From contig DASQKI010000095.1 in the NCBI GenBank assembly GCA_035630615.1, positions 1 through 26,312 of the forward strand: 26,312 nt of DNA, given 5' to 3'. Source of the stretch: DATFRX01 sp035630615 (GTDB taxonomy: Bacteria > Actinomycetota > Actinomycetes > Propionibacteriales > Nocardioidaceae). Each line of letters opens with the position of its first letter. Within the stretch, counting starts at the first letter, position 1. The notes under the pieces are model-generated. The model did no database searches. It was not told the DNA's origin and saw only the letters and a program-made list of their open reading frames with translations. Positions 1 through 6,882 of this stretch are shown here, one piece after another. Made by a program: the position numbers and the translations under genes.

Positions 1-930
1 GAGGTGGGGCACCCGCTGGCCGACGCGGGTGAAGTCGTCGAGCTCCAGCGGCACGCCCGCCTCGTGGGCGATCGCGAGCAGGTGCAGCACCGCGTTGGTG
101 GACCCGCCGAACGCCATCACCACGGCGATCGCGTTCTCGAACGCCTGCTTCGTGAGGATCTGCCGGGCGGTGATGCCCTGGGCGATCATGCCGACGACGG
201 CCTCACCCGACGCGCGGGCGATGCCGTCGCGGCGGCGATCGACGGCCGGCGGGCTCGCCGAGCCGGGCAGTGCCATGCCGAGCGCCTCTGCCGCGCTGGC
301 CATCGTGTTGGCCGTGTACATGCCGCCGCACGCGCCTTCGCCGGGACAGATGGCGCGCTCGATGGTGTCGACGTCCTGGCGGGACATGAGGCCGCGCGTG
401 CAGGCGCCGACGGCTTCGAAGGCGTCGATGATGGTGACGTCGCGCTCGCTGCCGTCGGACAGCACGGCCTTGCCGGGCATGATCGAGCCGGCGTATAGGA
501 ACACGCTGGCTAGATCGAGCCGCGCGGCGGCCATCAGCATGCCGGGCAGCGATTTGTCACAACCGGCCAACAGCACGGACCCGTCGAGCCGCTCGGCCAT
601 CATCACGGTCTCGACGCTGTCGGCGATCACCTCACGGGAGACCAGCGAGAAGTGCATGCCCTCGTGGCCCATCGAGATGCCGTCGGAGACCGAGATTGTG
701 GCGAACTCGAGCGGGTAGCCGCCGGCCGCATGCACGCCCTGCTTGACGGCCTTGGCGAGCCGGTCGAGCGACAAGTTGCAGGGCGTGATCTCGTTCCAGC
801 TGGAGGCGACACCGATCTGCGGCTTGGCGAAGTCCTCGTCGGTCATGCCGACCGCCCGGAGCATGCCGCGCGCGGCGGCTCGCTCGACTCCGTCGGTGAC
901 CTCACGGCTGCGGGGTTTCATGTCGACCAT
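1..930 (-). CDS. ilvD: Dihydroxy-acid dehydratase, N-terminal part (3' end outside window)
   Basis: Dehydrates 2,3-dihydroxy-isovalerate and 2,3-dihydroxy-3-methylvalerate to the 2-keto acids, the third common step of valine and isoleucine synthesis, in the cytoplasm. The reverse strand is open for 310 codons from ATG at 930 to the window edge; the family is about 560-575 residues, so roughly 55% is present. Visible family blocks are IGVASSWNEITPCN near the N-terminus, SDGISMGHEGM, LLAGCDKSLPGMLMAAARL and CPGEGACGGMYTANTM; the cysteines in the first, third and fourth blocks match the Fe-S cluster ligands known for IlvD/Edd. The start at 930 gives MVDMKPRS, which aligns with the DIKPRS region of the mycobacterial protein as I recall it; ATG at 921 is an alternative. 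No Shine-Dalgarno is visible. A TACGCT hexamer lies 8 nt upstream, so translation may be leaderless or nearly so. Identity is not in doubt. Confidence 0.96.
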   Translation of the reverse strand, partial: MVDMKPRSREVTDGVERAAARGMLRAVGMTDEDFAKPQIGVASSWNEITPCNLSLDRLAKAVKQGVHAAGGYPLEFATISVSDGISMGHEGMHFSLVSREVIADSVETVMMAERLDGSVLLAGCDKSLPGMLMAAARLDLASVFLYAGSIMPGKAVLSDGSERDVTIIDAFEAVGACTRGLMSRQDVDTIERAICPGEGACGGMYTANTMASAAEALGMALPGSASPPAVDRRRDGIARASGEAVVGMIAQGITARQILTKQAFENAIAVVMAFGGSTNAVLHLLAIAHEAGVPLELDDFTRVGQRVPHL

Positions 931-973
931 GACTCGACAGCGTACGAGACTGAAGCGGCCCGGGTTGTGAGGG

Positions 974-2062
974 TCAGTCGAGGACGGCCGATCGTACGCA
1001 GAGGATGTCGGGCAGATGCGCCGCGATCTGACGCCACGACTCGCCCTCGTCGGCACTGGCGAACAGCGAACCGTCGCGCGAGCCGAAGCAGATCCCGGCC
1101 GGGTCAGCGCCGTCGGTGCACAGCGCGTCGCGCATCACCGCGGTCCAGAAACCGTCCGGCAGCCCGTCACCGAGGGCTCGCCACGTCGCGCCGGCGTCGT
1201 CGGACCGCCACACCCTGGCCTGCGCACCCGGCGGGAACCGCTCCCCGTCGGCCACGAGCGGGAAGAGGTAGACCGTGTCCGGTCGGTGCGGGTGCACCAT
1301 GATCGGGAACCCGAAGTCGGACGGCAACCCGTCGGCGATCGACTGCCACGACTCTCCCCCGTCGTCGGTGCGATAGACGCCGTGGTGATTTTGCGCGAAC
1401 GCCCGCTCCGGCGCGGCCGGATGCGACGCGACCTTGTGCACGCACTGACCAAACTCGGGCCAGGGGTCCGGGAAGAAGTACGCCTTGATCCCCTTGTTGG
1501 CTCGCGTCCACGTCGCGCGTCCGTCGTCGGTCCGATAAACGCCGCCCGTCGACATCGCGACGAGCATGCGGTCAGCGTCGTCGGGGTGCGGCACGACGGT
1601 GTGGATGGCCTGGCCACCAAACCCGGCGCCCCACTCTGGACGGTCCGGGTGGTCCCACAGCGGTCGGACCATCTCGAAATGCTCGCCGCGATCGTCGGAC
1701 CGGAACAACGCCGACGGCTGTGTCCCGGCGTAGACGACGTCCGGCTCGGCCGCCCGGCCCGGTTGGAGCTGCCAGATCCGCTCGAGCGCCGTATCGGTGT
1801 CCTCGGGGAAGCGAATCGCGCCACTGGGCGTCTCGGTCCAGGTGCGGCCGAGATCGTCGGACCGGAACACCTGCGGACCCCAGTGTTCGCTCGTGGCGCC
1901 GGCGAACATCCGAGGCGTGTCACCGCGGGTGTCGACGCAGACCGAGTAGACCCCCTCCATCAGGAAGTGCGGCTCGTCCCACTTCCAGTCGCCGCGGCCG
2001 GAGTCCGATCGACCGATCCACAGGCCCTTGCGGGTCCCGACCGCCACCATGCTCTCGCCCAT
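974..2062 (-). CDS. BNR/Asp-box beta-propeller protein (sialidase-fold, YCF48/WD40-like)
   Basis: A 362-residue protein built of repeated Asp-box turns: SDDLGRTW, SDDRGEHF, TDDGRATW, TDDGGESW, SDDAGATW and SADEGESW, spaced through the whole length, which predicts a six- or seven-bladed propeller. It starts MGESMVAVGTRKGLWIG, with no signal peptide or membrane segment, so it is probably cytoplasmic. Proteins of this kind are often labelled exo-alpha-sialidase or glycosyl hydrolase, but Asp boxes are structural and do not show catalysis; I see no case for sialidase activity. The ATG at 2062 has a GGGAG 5 nt upstream, which favours it over the internal Met at codon 5. The gene is divergent from a PadR regulator 59 bp away, with an imperfect palindrome between, so PadR control is plausible. 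Substrate and role are unknown. Confidence 0.85.
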   Translation of the reverse strand: MGESMVAVGTRKGLWIGRSDSGRGDWKWDEPHFLMEGVYSVCVDTRGDTPRMFAGATSEHWGPQVFRSDDLGRTWTETPSGAIRFPEDTDTALERIWQLQPGRAAEPDVVYAGTQPSALFRSDDRGEHFEMVRPLWDHPDRPEWGAGFGGQAIHTVVPHPDDADRMLVAMSTGGVYRTDDGRATWTRANKGIKAYFFPDPWPEFGQCVHKVASHPAAPERAFAQNHHGVYRTDDGGESWQSIADGLPSDFGFPIMVHPHRPDTVYLFPLVADGERFPPGAQARVWRSDDAGATWRALGDGLPDGFWTAVMRDALCTDGADPAGICFGSRDGSLFASADEGESWRQIAAHLPDILCVRSAVLD

Positions 2063-2089
2063 GTCGCTCCCGTCGCCGTTGCTGGGCCG

Positions 2090-2108
2090 CTGTTCCTGTT
2101 AGGAATAG
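2090..2108. promoter_or_regulatory. Candidate PadR operator between divergent genes
   Basis: Imperfect inverted repeat CTGTTCCT-GTT-AGGAATAG: the inner TTCCT/AGGAA arms are perfect, and with the outer CT/AG pairs 7 of 8 positions match. It sits in the 59-bp gap between the BNR gene (start 2062, minus) and padR (start 2122, plus). PadR proteins commonly bind such short dyads next to their own gene. The location supports an operator; binding is inferred. Confidence 0.4.
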
Positions 2109-2121
2109 TACGCTCGCGAGT

Positions 2122-2676
2122 GTGCGTCAAGAGCCGACGACCACCTCGTACGCGCTGCTCGGGCTCCTCGCCTTCGACGAGAGCACCGAAAGCGTGGGAT
2201 TGACCGGCTATGAGCTCAAGCGGCGGGCCGACAACACCTTGCGGTTCTACTGGGTCTCGCCGGCCATGAGCCAGGTCTACTCCGAGCTGAATCGGCTGGC
2301 GGCACTCGACTACGTCGACGTCCACGAAGACCACGGCGGCGGACGAACGACACGGCATTACCGCATCACTGCGGCCGGCCGACGGGCACTCGAGGAGTGG
2401 CTCGCCGACCGACCGCCGGAGTTTCCGATCCTCAAGCACTCGGTCGCACTGCGCCTGCTGATGGGGCACCTGGCGGGTGACCCTGCGATGCGGGACATGC
2501 TCGCGACGTACGCCAGCGACCTCGAGACCCGGCGCGCCGAGCTCACCGCCGTACGCGGGTCGCTCGGCGACGCCGAGGAGCTCCGGTTTCCGGCCATGGT
2601 GGCCGATTGGGGGCTGGCGTACTACGACGCGGAGCGCGCCATCGTCCTCGAACTGCTGACCGAGCGCCTCGGATGA
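2122..2676 (+). CDS. PadR-family transcriptional regulator
   Basis: A 184-residue winged-helix regulator. The N-terminal half carries the PadR pattern: TSYALLGLLAF, then LTGYELKRRADN, the recognition segment FYWVSPAMSQVYSELNRL, and the wing RTTRHYRITAAGRRALEEWL. The C-terminal half is the helical dimerisation domain (PadR-C / Vir-like), containing the LKHSVALRLLMGHL region. The frame stays open far upstream, antisense to the BNR gene, but GTG at 2122 is the sensible start because it begins just before the conserved TSYALLGLL block and lies outside the divergent gene. No Shine-Dalgarno is obvious. PadR proteins usually repress a neighbouring detoxification or transport gene and respond to a small aromatic or cationic ligand; here the likely targets are itself and the divergent BNR gene, or the downstream nitroreductase-like gene. 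Confidence 0.9.
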   Translation: MRQEPTTTSYALLGLLAFDESTESVGLTGYELKRRADNTLRFYWVSPAMSQVYSELNRLAALDYVDVHEDHGGGRTTRHYRITAAGRRALEEWLADRPPEFPILKHSVALRLLMGHLAGDPAMRDMLATYASDLETRRAELTAVRGSLGDAEELRFPAMVADWGLAYYDAERAIVLELLTERLG

Positions 2677-2793
2677 CTCAGCCGCCTCGGTGGCGCGGCA
2701 GCGGCAACGTCGATACCCGGCGGCGCCCACCAGCACGGCCGCCGACGTAGCCAGGAGACGGAATTGTGACGAGCCGGAGATGTTGAATACGAC

Positions 2794-3231
2794 ATGACAC
2801 TGATTGGCGAATACGAACCGAGCGCCGCAGGTTGGGTCCGCGAGCATGTCGAGCAGATCGCGCGCACCGGGACGACCGACGGCGTCACGATCAAAGGGCT
2901 GCCGACCGTACTGATGACCTACCGCGGCGCCAAGACCCGCAAGATTCGCAAAACGCCGGTGATGCGCGTCGAGCACGAAGGGCGCTACGCGGCCGTCGCG
3001 TCCGACGGTGCCGCGCCCCGCAATCCAGCGTGGTACGCCAGCCTGATCGCCGAGCCCGATATCGAGCTCCAGGACGGCACTGTGACCGGCGACTACCGGG
3101 CTCGTGAGGTGTTCGGGGACGAGAAGGCGACCTGGTGGCGCCGGGCGGTGGACGCATACCCGTCGTATGCCGACTATCAGCTAAGGACCGATCGCCAGAT
3201 CCCCGTCTTCGTGCTCGAGCCCGTCGGCTGA
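2794..3231 (+). CDS. Deazaflavin (F420)-dependent nitroreductase family protein
   Basis: A 145-residue protein of the Ddn/DUF385 family (split beta-barrel fold), which binds coenzyme F420 or related flavins; Mycobacterium Ddn (Rv3547) is the known example. Visible blocks are TYRGAKTRKIRKTPVMRVE at about 42-60, YAAVASDGAAPRNPAWYAS at about 65-83 (the usual V-A-S-x-G-G-x-x-x-x-P-x-W-Y pattern) and the C-terminal YADYQLRTDRQIPVFVLEP. Length is typical. An in-frame stop at 2767 leaves ATG 2794 as the first start, and GGAGA lies 13 nt upstream. The physiological substrate of most members is unknown; quinone or small-molecule reduction is likely. F420 use supports an actinobacterial host. It follows padR by 117 bp on the same strand and could be read with it. 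Confidence 0.88.
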   Translation: MTLIGEYEPSAAGWVREHVEQIARTGTTDGVTIKGLPTVLMTYRGAKTRKIRKTPVMRVEHEGRYAAVASDGAAPRNPAWYASLIAEPDIELQDGTVTGDYRAREVFGDEKATWWRRAVDAYPSYADYQLRTDRQIPVFVLEPVG

Positions 3232-3244
3232 GTCTGCGGCCGCT

Positions 3245-3257
3245 CGCAACAGTTGCG
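3245..3257. promoter_or_regulatory. Short perfect inverted repeat upstream of the alpha/beta hydrolase
   Basis: CGCAAC-A-GTTGCG is a perfect 6-1-6 dyad located 55 bp before the hydrolase ATG in the only non-coding gap nearby (3232-3311). It may be a regulator site, but no dedicated regulator is adjacent except the PadR gene 570 bp upstream. Confidence 0.25.
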
Positions 3258-3299
3258 TGTCGGCTTGTCGCAAGAGCGGGCGGGCATCGGCGCATCGGG

Positions 3300-3305
3300 C
3301 ACAAT
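3300..3305 (+). promoter_or_regulatory. Candidate -10 for a leaderless alpha/beta hydrolase transcript
   Basis: CACAAT matches 4 of 6 positions of TATAAT and is followed by 6 nt and the ATG at 3312, so transcription would begin on or next to the start codon. No Shine-Dalgarno precedes that ATG, which fits. I see no good -35. Confidence 0.3.
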
Positions 3306-3311
3306 CGCGCT

Positions 3312-4226
3312 ATGGCCCTGACGCTCGAGAGCCCGCCGGTGTTGGCGTCGCGCCTGCGGTTCTCCGACATCGCGAGCGCCGACGGGACCCGGATCCGGGT
3401 GTGGACCAACGATGCCGACGGTCCGGTGGTCCTGGTGTGCAACGGCCTCGGCACCAGCCCGTACGCCTGGCCGGCGTTCCTCGACCCGGACTGTGGCATC
3501 CGGGTCGTGTCGTGGAACCACCGGGGCGTCGGAGGGTCCGACCGGCCGGTCGATTCGAGCAAGGTCGGCATCGACGAATACGTCGACGACGCGATCGCCG
3601 TGCTCGACCATGCCGGCGCCGACGCGTGCGTGGTGGTCGGGTGGTCGTTCGGCGTCAACACGGCGTTCGAGCTCGCAGTGCGCCAGCCGCACCGTGTCCA
3701 CGGACTCCTGGCGGTCGCCGGCGTGCCGGGCAACACCTTCGGCGCGATGCTGGAACCGCTGCGGATGCCGCGAGTCGTGCGCCGAACCATCAGCGTCAAC
3801 AGTGCCCGCGCGCTGCGGCGCAGCGGTCCGCTCGTCACCCCGTTCACGACCCGGATGCCGCTGACGCCATGGACGCTCGCCCTGCGCTACAGCGGGTTCA
3901 TGTTTCCACGGGCGCGGCCCGACGTCGTACGGCTGGCGCTCCAGGAGTTTCTCACCACGCCGATCGACTGGTACATGCATCTGGCGCTCGAAGCGGCCCG
4001 ACATCCACGCGTGTCGCTATCGGCGATCGACGTGCCGGCGACGTTCGTCGCGGGCCGATGGGACCTCGTCACCGGCGCACGTGAGATGGCCACCGCCGCC
4101 AAGCGGATCCCGCAAGCGACCTACGTCGAGCTGCGCGGCGGCCACTTCCTGCCGCTGGAGCGCCCCGAGACGATCCACGCCGAGCTGCACGCTCTGATCC
4201 GAAGGGTGAGGGCCCGTGATAACTAG
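3312..4226 (+). CDS. Alpha/beta-fold hydrolase
   Basis: A 304-residue alpha/beta hydrolase. The nucleophile elbow is GWSFG with Ser112. The oxyanion/lid lead-in is VLVCNGLGTSPYAW at about 40-53, followed by SWNHRGVGGSDRP at about 67-79. The acid is probably Asp251 in FVAGRWDLVTG, and the catalytic His is His278 in LRGGHFLPLERPE. All three triad residues are therefore present. The frame is open further upstream into the nitroreductase gene, but ATG 3312 begins a normal hydrolase N-terminus. There is no signal peptide, so it is cytoplasmic. Its end overlaps the sugar dehydrogenase GTG by 11 nt, so the two are translationally linked. The substrate (ester, epoxide, haloalkane or lactone) cannot be told from the sequence. 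Confidence 0.88.
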   Translation: MALTLESPPVLASRLRFSDIASADGTRIRVWTNDADGPVVLVCNGLGTSPYAWPAFLDPDCGIRVVSWNHRGVGGSDRPVDSSKVGIDEYVDDAIAVLDHAGADACVVVGWSFGVNTAFELAVRQPHRVHGLLAVAGVPGNTFGAMLEPLRMPRVVRRTISVNSARALRRSGPLVTPFTTRMPLTPWTLALRYSGFMFPRARPDVVRLALQEFLTTPIDWYMHLALEAARHPRVSLSAIDVPATFVAGRWDLVTGAREMATAAKRIPQATYVELRGGHFLPLERPETIHAELHALIRRVRARDN

Positions 4227-5355
4227 CCTTCGTGCCGTCCTCGTGGCGGTCAGTGTCGCGACCCTTCTCGCGGCCTGCAGCGACGACTCCACGCCGGAGT
4301 CGGAGCCGTCCGACGAGCCACCGACCTCGTCAGCGCCAGCCTCGCCGTCCGATCCGGCGTCGAGCGGGTCGACCGGTGTGCCGGAGCCGCGGGTCGCCGG
4401 CACCATCGCAACCGGCTTCACCTCGCCGTGGGACATCGCGTTCTTGCCCGACGGCGATGCGCTCGTCTCCGAACGCGACACCGGGTTGATCAAGCGCGTC
4501 ACACCCGACGGCGAGGTCACGACGGTCGGCGAGCTGCCCGAGGTCGCTCCGTCGTCGGAGGGCGGTCTGCTCGGCCTCACGGTGCATCCCGACTTCGAGA
4601 CCGAGCCGTACGTCTACGCCTACCTGTCGACCGACTCCGACAACCGACTCGTACGGATGCGCTGGGACGGCGAGCGACTCGGCGATCCGGAGGTGCTGCT
4701 CGACGACAATCCGGTCGGCGAGATTCACGACGGCGGTCGATTGGCCTTCGGGCCCGACGGCAAGCTCTATGTCACGACCGGCGAGACCGGAAACGACGAG
4801 CTGTCGCAGGATCTCGACTCCAACGGCGGCAAGATCCTCCGACTCGAGCCGGACGGCGACATCCCGCCCGACAACCCGTTCCCGGACTCACCGGTGTGGA
4901 GCTACGGCCATCGCAACGTCGAAGGGCTCGCCTTCGACGACTCACATCGGCTGTGGGCCAGCGAGTTCGGCGACTCGACGTGGGACGAGCTCAACCTGAT
5001 CGAGCCCGGCGACAACTACGGCTGGCCGCTGCGCGAGGGTGACGAGGGCGAGTCGTGCGACTGCATCGACCCGGTCGAGCAATGGAGCACCGACGACGCG
5101 TCGCCGTCCGGGCTCGCGTACGCCGACGGCGCTCTGTGGATGGCCGCGCTGGCCGGACAGCGGCTCTGGCGGATCGACATCGACGGCGATCACACGATCG
5201 GCGAGCCGAACGACTACTTCACCGGCGAGTACGGCCGGTTGCGCGCCATCGCGGCGGCGCCCGACGGGTCGCTGTGGCTCGCGACGTCCAACACCGACGG
5301 CCGAGGCGACCCCGCATCCGACGACGACCGGATCCTGCGGATCGAGCTCAGCTGA
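4216..5355 (+). CDS. PQQ-dependent sugar dehydrogenase-like lipoprotein (GSDH propeller)
   Basis: A 379-residue exported lipoprotein. The signal peptide ends in lipobox LLAAC with lipidated Cys21, followed by a Ser/Pro/Glu-rich linker (about 22-58) that tethers the enzyme to the outer face of the membrane. The rest is a six-bladed soluble-glucose-dehydrogenase propeller: SPWDIAFLPDG at about 70, EGGLLGLTVHPDF at about 115-127, the catalytic-His block HDGGRLAFGPDGKLYVTTGE (His171), GGKILRL, and GHRNVEGLAF (Arg233 in the PQQ-binding GHRN). The family oxidises sugars with PQQ; related eukaryotic HIPL proteins and many bacterial members have unknown substrates. Cys281 and Cys283 (CDC) are an unusual pair. 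GTG 4216 has a GAAGGGTGAGG ribosome site and overlaps the hydrolase end. I see no PQQ synthesis genes here, so cofactor supply is unknown. Confidence 0.88.
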   Translation: MITSLRAVLVAVSVATLLAACSDDSTPESEPSDEPPTSSAPASPSDPASSGSTGVPEPRVAGTIATGFTSPWDIAFLPDGDALVSERDTGLIKRVTPDGEVTTVGELPEVAPSSEGGLLGLTVHPDFETEPYVYAYLSTDSDNRLVRMRWDGERLGDPEVLLDDNPVGEIHDGGRLAFGPDGKLYVTTGETGNDELSQDLDSNGGKILRLEPDGDIPPDNPFPDSPVWSYGHRNVEGLAFDDSHRLWASEFGDSTWDELNLIEPGDNYGWPLREGDEGESCDCIDPVEQWSTDDASPSGLAYADGALWMAALAGQRLWRIDIDGDHTIGEPNDYFTGEYGRLRAIAAAPDGSLWLATSNTDGRGDPASDDDRILRIELS

Positions 5356-5411
5356 GCCGTTCGAGGATCAGCTGACCGTTCGAGCTCAGCTGAGCCGTTC
5401 GAGGATCAGCT
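5343..5411. repeat. Tandem duplication of the convergent stop-codon region (31-bp perfect repeat, 38-bp period)
   Basis: The 31 bases at 5343-5373 recur exactly at 5381-5411. Each copy holds the 12-bp palindrome GCTCAGCTGAGC (5346-5357 and 5384-5395). The plus-strand TGA in the first palindrome ends the sugar dehydrogenase; the minus-strand TGA in the second ends gatB. A shortened unit, GCTGACCGTTCGAG, fills the space between, so the region reads as three tandem units of about 20, 18 and 20 bp. The first copy looks like a relic of the gatB 3' end. It can form hairpins (CAGCTGA/TCAGCTG) but has no T-run. Confidence 0.8.
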
Positions 5412-6882
5412 CGCGGACGCGGGCGGCATCGGCCTGGCCGCGCAGCTGCTTCATGACGACGCCGATCAGCGCACCGGCGGCGGCCGTCTTGCCTGCCCGA
5501 ATCTTGTCGGCGACGTCGGGGTTGTCGGCGATTGCCTGATCGACCGCAGCACCGAGCGCGGCGTCATCGGAGACCACCTCGAGCCCACGGGCTTTGGCGA
5601 CCTCTTCCGGTGAACCCTCGCCCGCGAACACGCCGTCGATCACGTCACGCGCCAGCTTGTCGTTGAGCCGGCCGGCGTCGACCAACGCCTGCACCTCGGC
5701 GACCTGGGCCGGGGTGATCGCCAGCTCCTCCAACGCGATCTCTTCGGTTTTGGCCCGTCGCGCCAGCTCCCCGAGCCACCACTTGCGGGCCGTCTGCGGG
5801 GCGGCACCGGCCCCGACGGTTGCCTCGATCAGCGGCAGCGCGCCGGCGCCGACCGCGTCGCGCATCTCAAGGTCGGAGAAGCCCCAGACCTCCTGGAGCC
5901 GGGCCCGGCGCTGCGCCGGCGGCTCCGGGAGCGTGGCCCGAAGCTCCTCGACCCACTCGCGCGACGGGGCGACCGGCACCAGGTCGGGCTCGGGGAAGTA
6001 GCGATAGTCCTCGGCCTGCTCCTTGCTCCGGCCGGGCGTCGTGACATCGGTGTCCTCGTGCCAGTGCCGGGTCTCCTGGGTGACGCGGTCGCCGCCGCCG
6101 AGCAGAGTCGCCTGCCGGCAGATCTCGTGCCGGAGCGCCCGCTCGACGCTGCGCAGCGAGTTGACGTTTTTCGTCTCGGTGCGCAGGCCGTACTCCTGCC
6201 GGCCGTGCGGCCGCAGCGACACGTTGGCGTCGCAGCGCAGCGATCCCTGCTCCATGCGGACGTCGGACACGCCGAGCGCCGCCATCAGCTCGCGCAGATG
6301 CGTGACGTAGGCACGCGCGACCTCCGGTGCCTTGGCGCCGGTGCCCTCGATCGGCTTGGTGACGATCTCGATCAGCGGCACCCCGGCCCGGTTGTAGTCG
6401 AGCAGCGAGCCGACCGCGCCGTGGATCCGCCCGGTGGCGCCGCCGACGTGGAGCGACTTGCCGGTGTCCTCCTCCATGTGGGCGCGCTCGATGTCGATCC
6501 GGTACGTCTCGCCATCGACCTCGACCTCGGTCCACCCGTCGTAGGCGATCGGCTCGTCGTACTGCGAGGTCTGAAAGTTCTTCGGCATGTCTGGGTAGAA
6601 GTAGTTCTTCCGGGCGAAGCGGCACCACTCCGCGATGGAGCAGTTGAGCGCCAGTCCGATCCGGATCGCCGACTCGATCGCGCGCTCGTTGGCGACCGGC
6701 AGCGCACCGGGCAGGCCGAGACACACCGGGCAGACCTGCGAGTTGGGCGGCGCACCAAACTCGGTGGAGCAGCCGCAGAACATCTTGGACGCGGTGTTGA
6801 GCTCGACGTGGACCTCGAGGCCGAGCACCGGGTCGAACTGGGCTATGGCGTCGTCGTAGGACACCAGCGTTGCCGTGGTCAT
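5386..6882 (-). CDS. gatB: Asp-tRNA(Asn)/Glu-tRNA(Gln) amidotransferase subunit B
   Basis: The tRNA-binding kinase subunit of GatCAB: it phosphorylates the misacylated Glu or Asp on tRNA so that ammonia from GatA can amidate it. A 498-residue protein, the usual length. The N-terminal cradle has GLEVHVELNTASKMFCGC and the zinc ligands Cys36, Cys38, Cys51 and Cys54 (CxC...CxxC), all present. Other blocks are FARKNYFYPDMPKNFQTSQYDEPI, HMEEDTGKSLH, DYNRAGVPLIEIVTKP and METKNVNS-like RTETKNVNSLRSVERA. The YqeY-like tail domain is about 350-498. The frame is open beyond the true start as antisense noise; ATG 6882 is chosen because it overlaps the gatA stop as ATGA and starts just ahead of the conserved FDPVLGLEVHVEL block. 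It ends in ERLS inside the duplicated stop-codon repeat. Confidence 0.97.
   Translation of the reverse strand: MTTATLVSYDDAIAQFDPVLGLEVHVELNTASKMFCGCSTEFGAPPNSQVCPVCLGLPGALPVANERAIESAIRIGLALNCSIAEWCRFARKNYFYPDMPKNFQTSQYDEPIAYDGWTEVEVDGETYRIDIERAHMEEDTGKSLHVGGATGRIHGAVGSLLDYNRAGVPLIEIVTKPIEGTGAKAPEVARAYVTHLRELMAALGVSDVRMEQGSLRCDANVSLRPHGRQEYGLRTETKNVNSLRSVERALRHEICRQATLLGGGDRVTQETRHWHEDTDVTTPGRSKEQAEDYRYFPEPDLVPVAPSREWVEELRATLPEPPAQRRARLQEVWGFSDLEMRDAVGAGALPLIEATVGAGAAPQTARKWWLGELARRAKTEEIALEELAITPAQVAEVQALVDAGRLNDKLARDVIDGVFAGEGSPEEVAKARGLEVVSDDAALGAAVDQAIADNPDVADKIRAGKTAAAGALIGVVMKQLRGQADAARVRELILERLS

Noticed and set aside
974..2062. Sialidase enzyme.
   Set aside because: Asp boxes are structural only; no Arg triad or catalytic Tyr/Glu arrangement could be identified.
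1016..2203. Long plus-strand frame (395 codons) opposite the BNR gene.
   Set aside because: Arg/Pro/Val-rich translation without any family motif; the Asp-box protein on the other strand explains the DNA. Mirror frames of this kind are common at high GC.
5346..5395. Classical rho-independent terminators in the GCTCAGCTGAGC copies.
   Set aside because: The palindromes have no loop and no T-run; they are better described as part of the duplicated stop-codon region.
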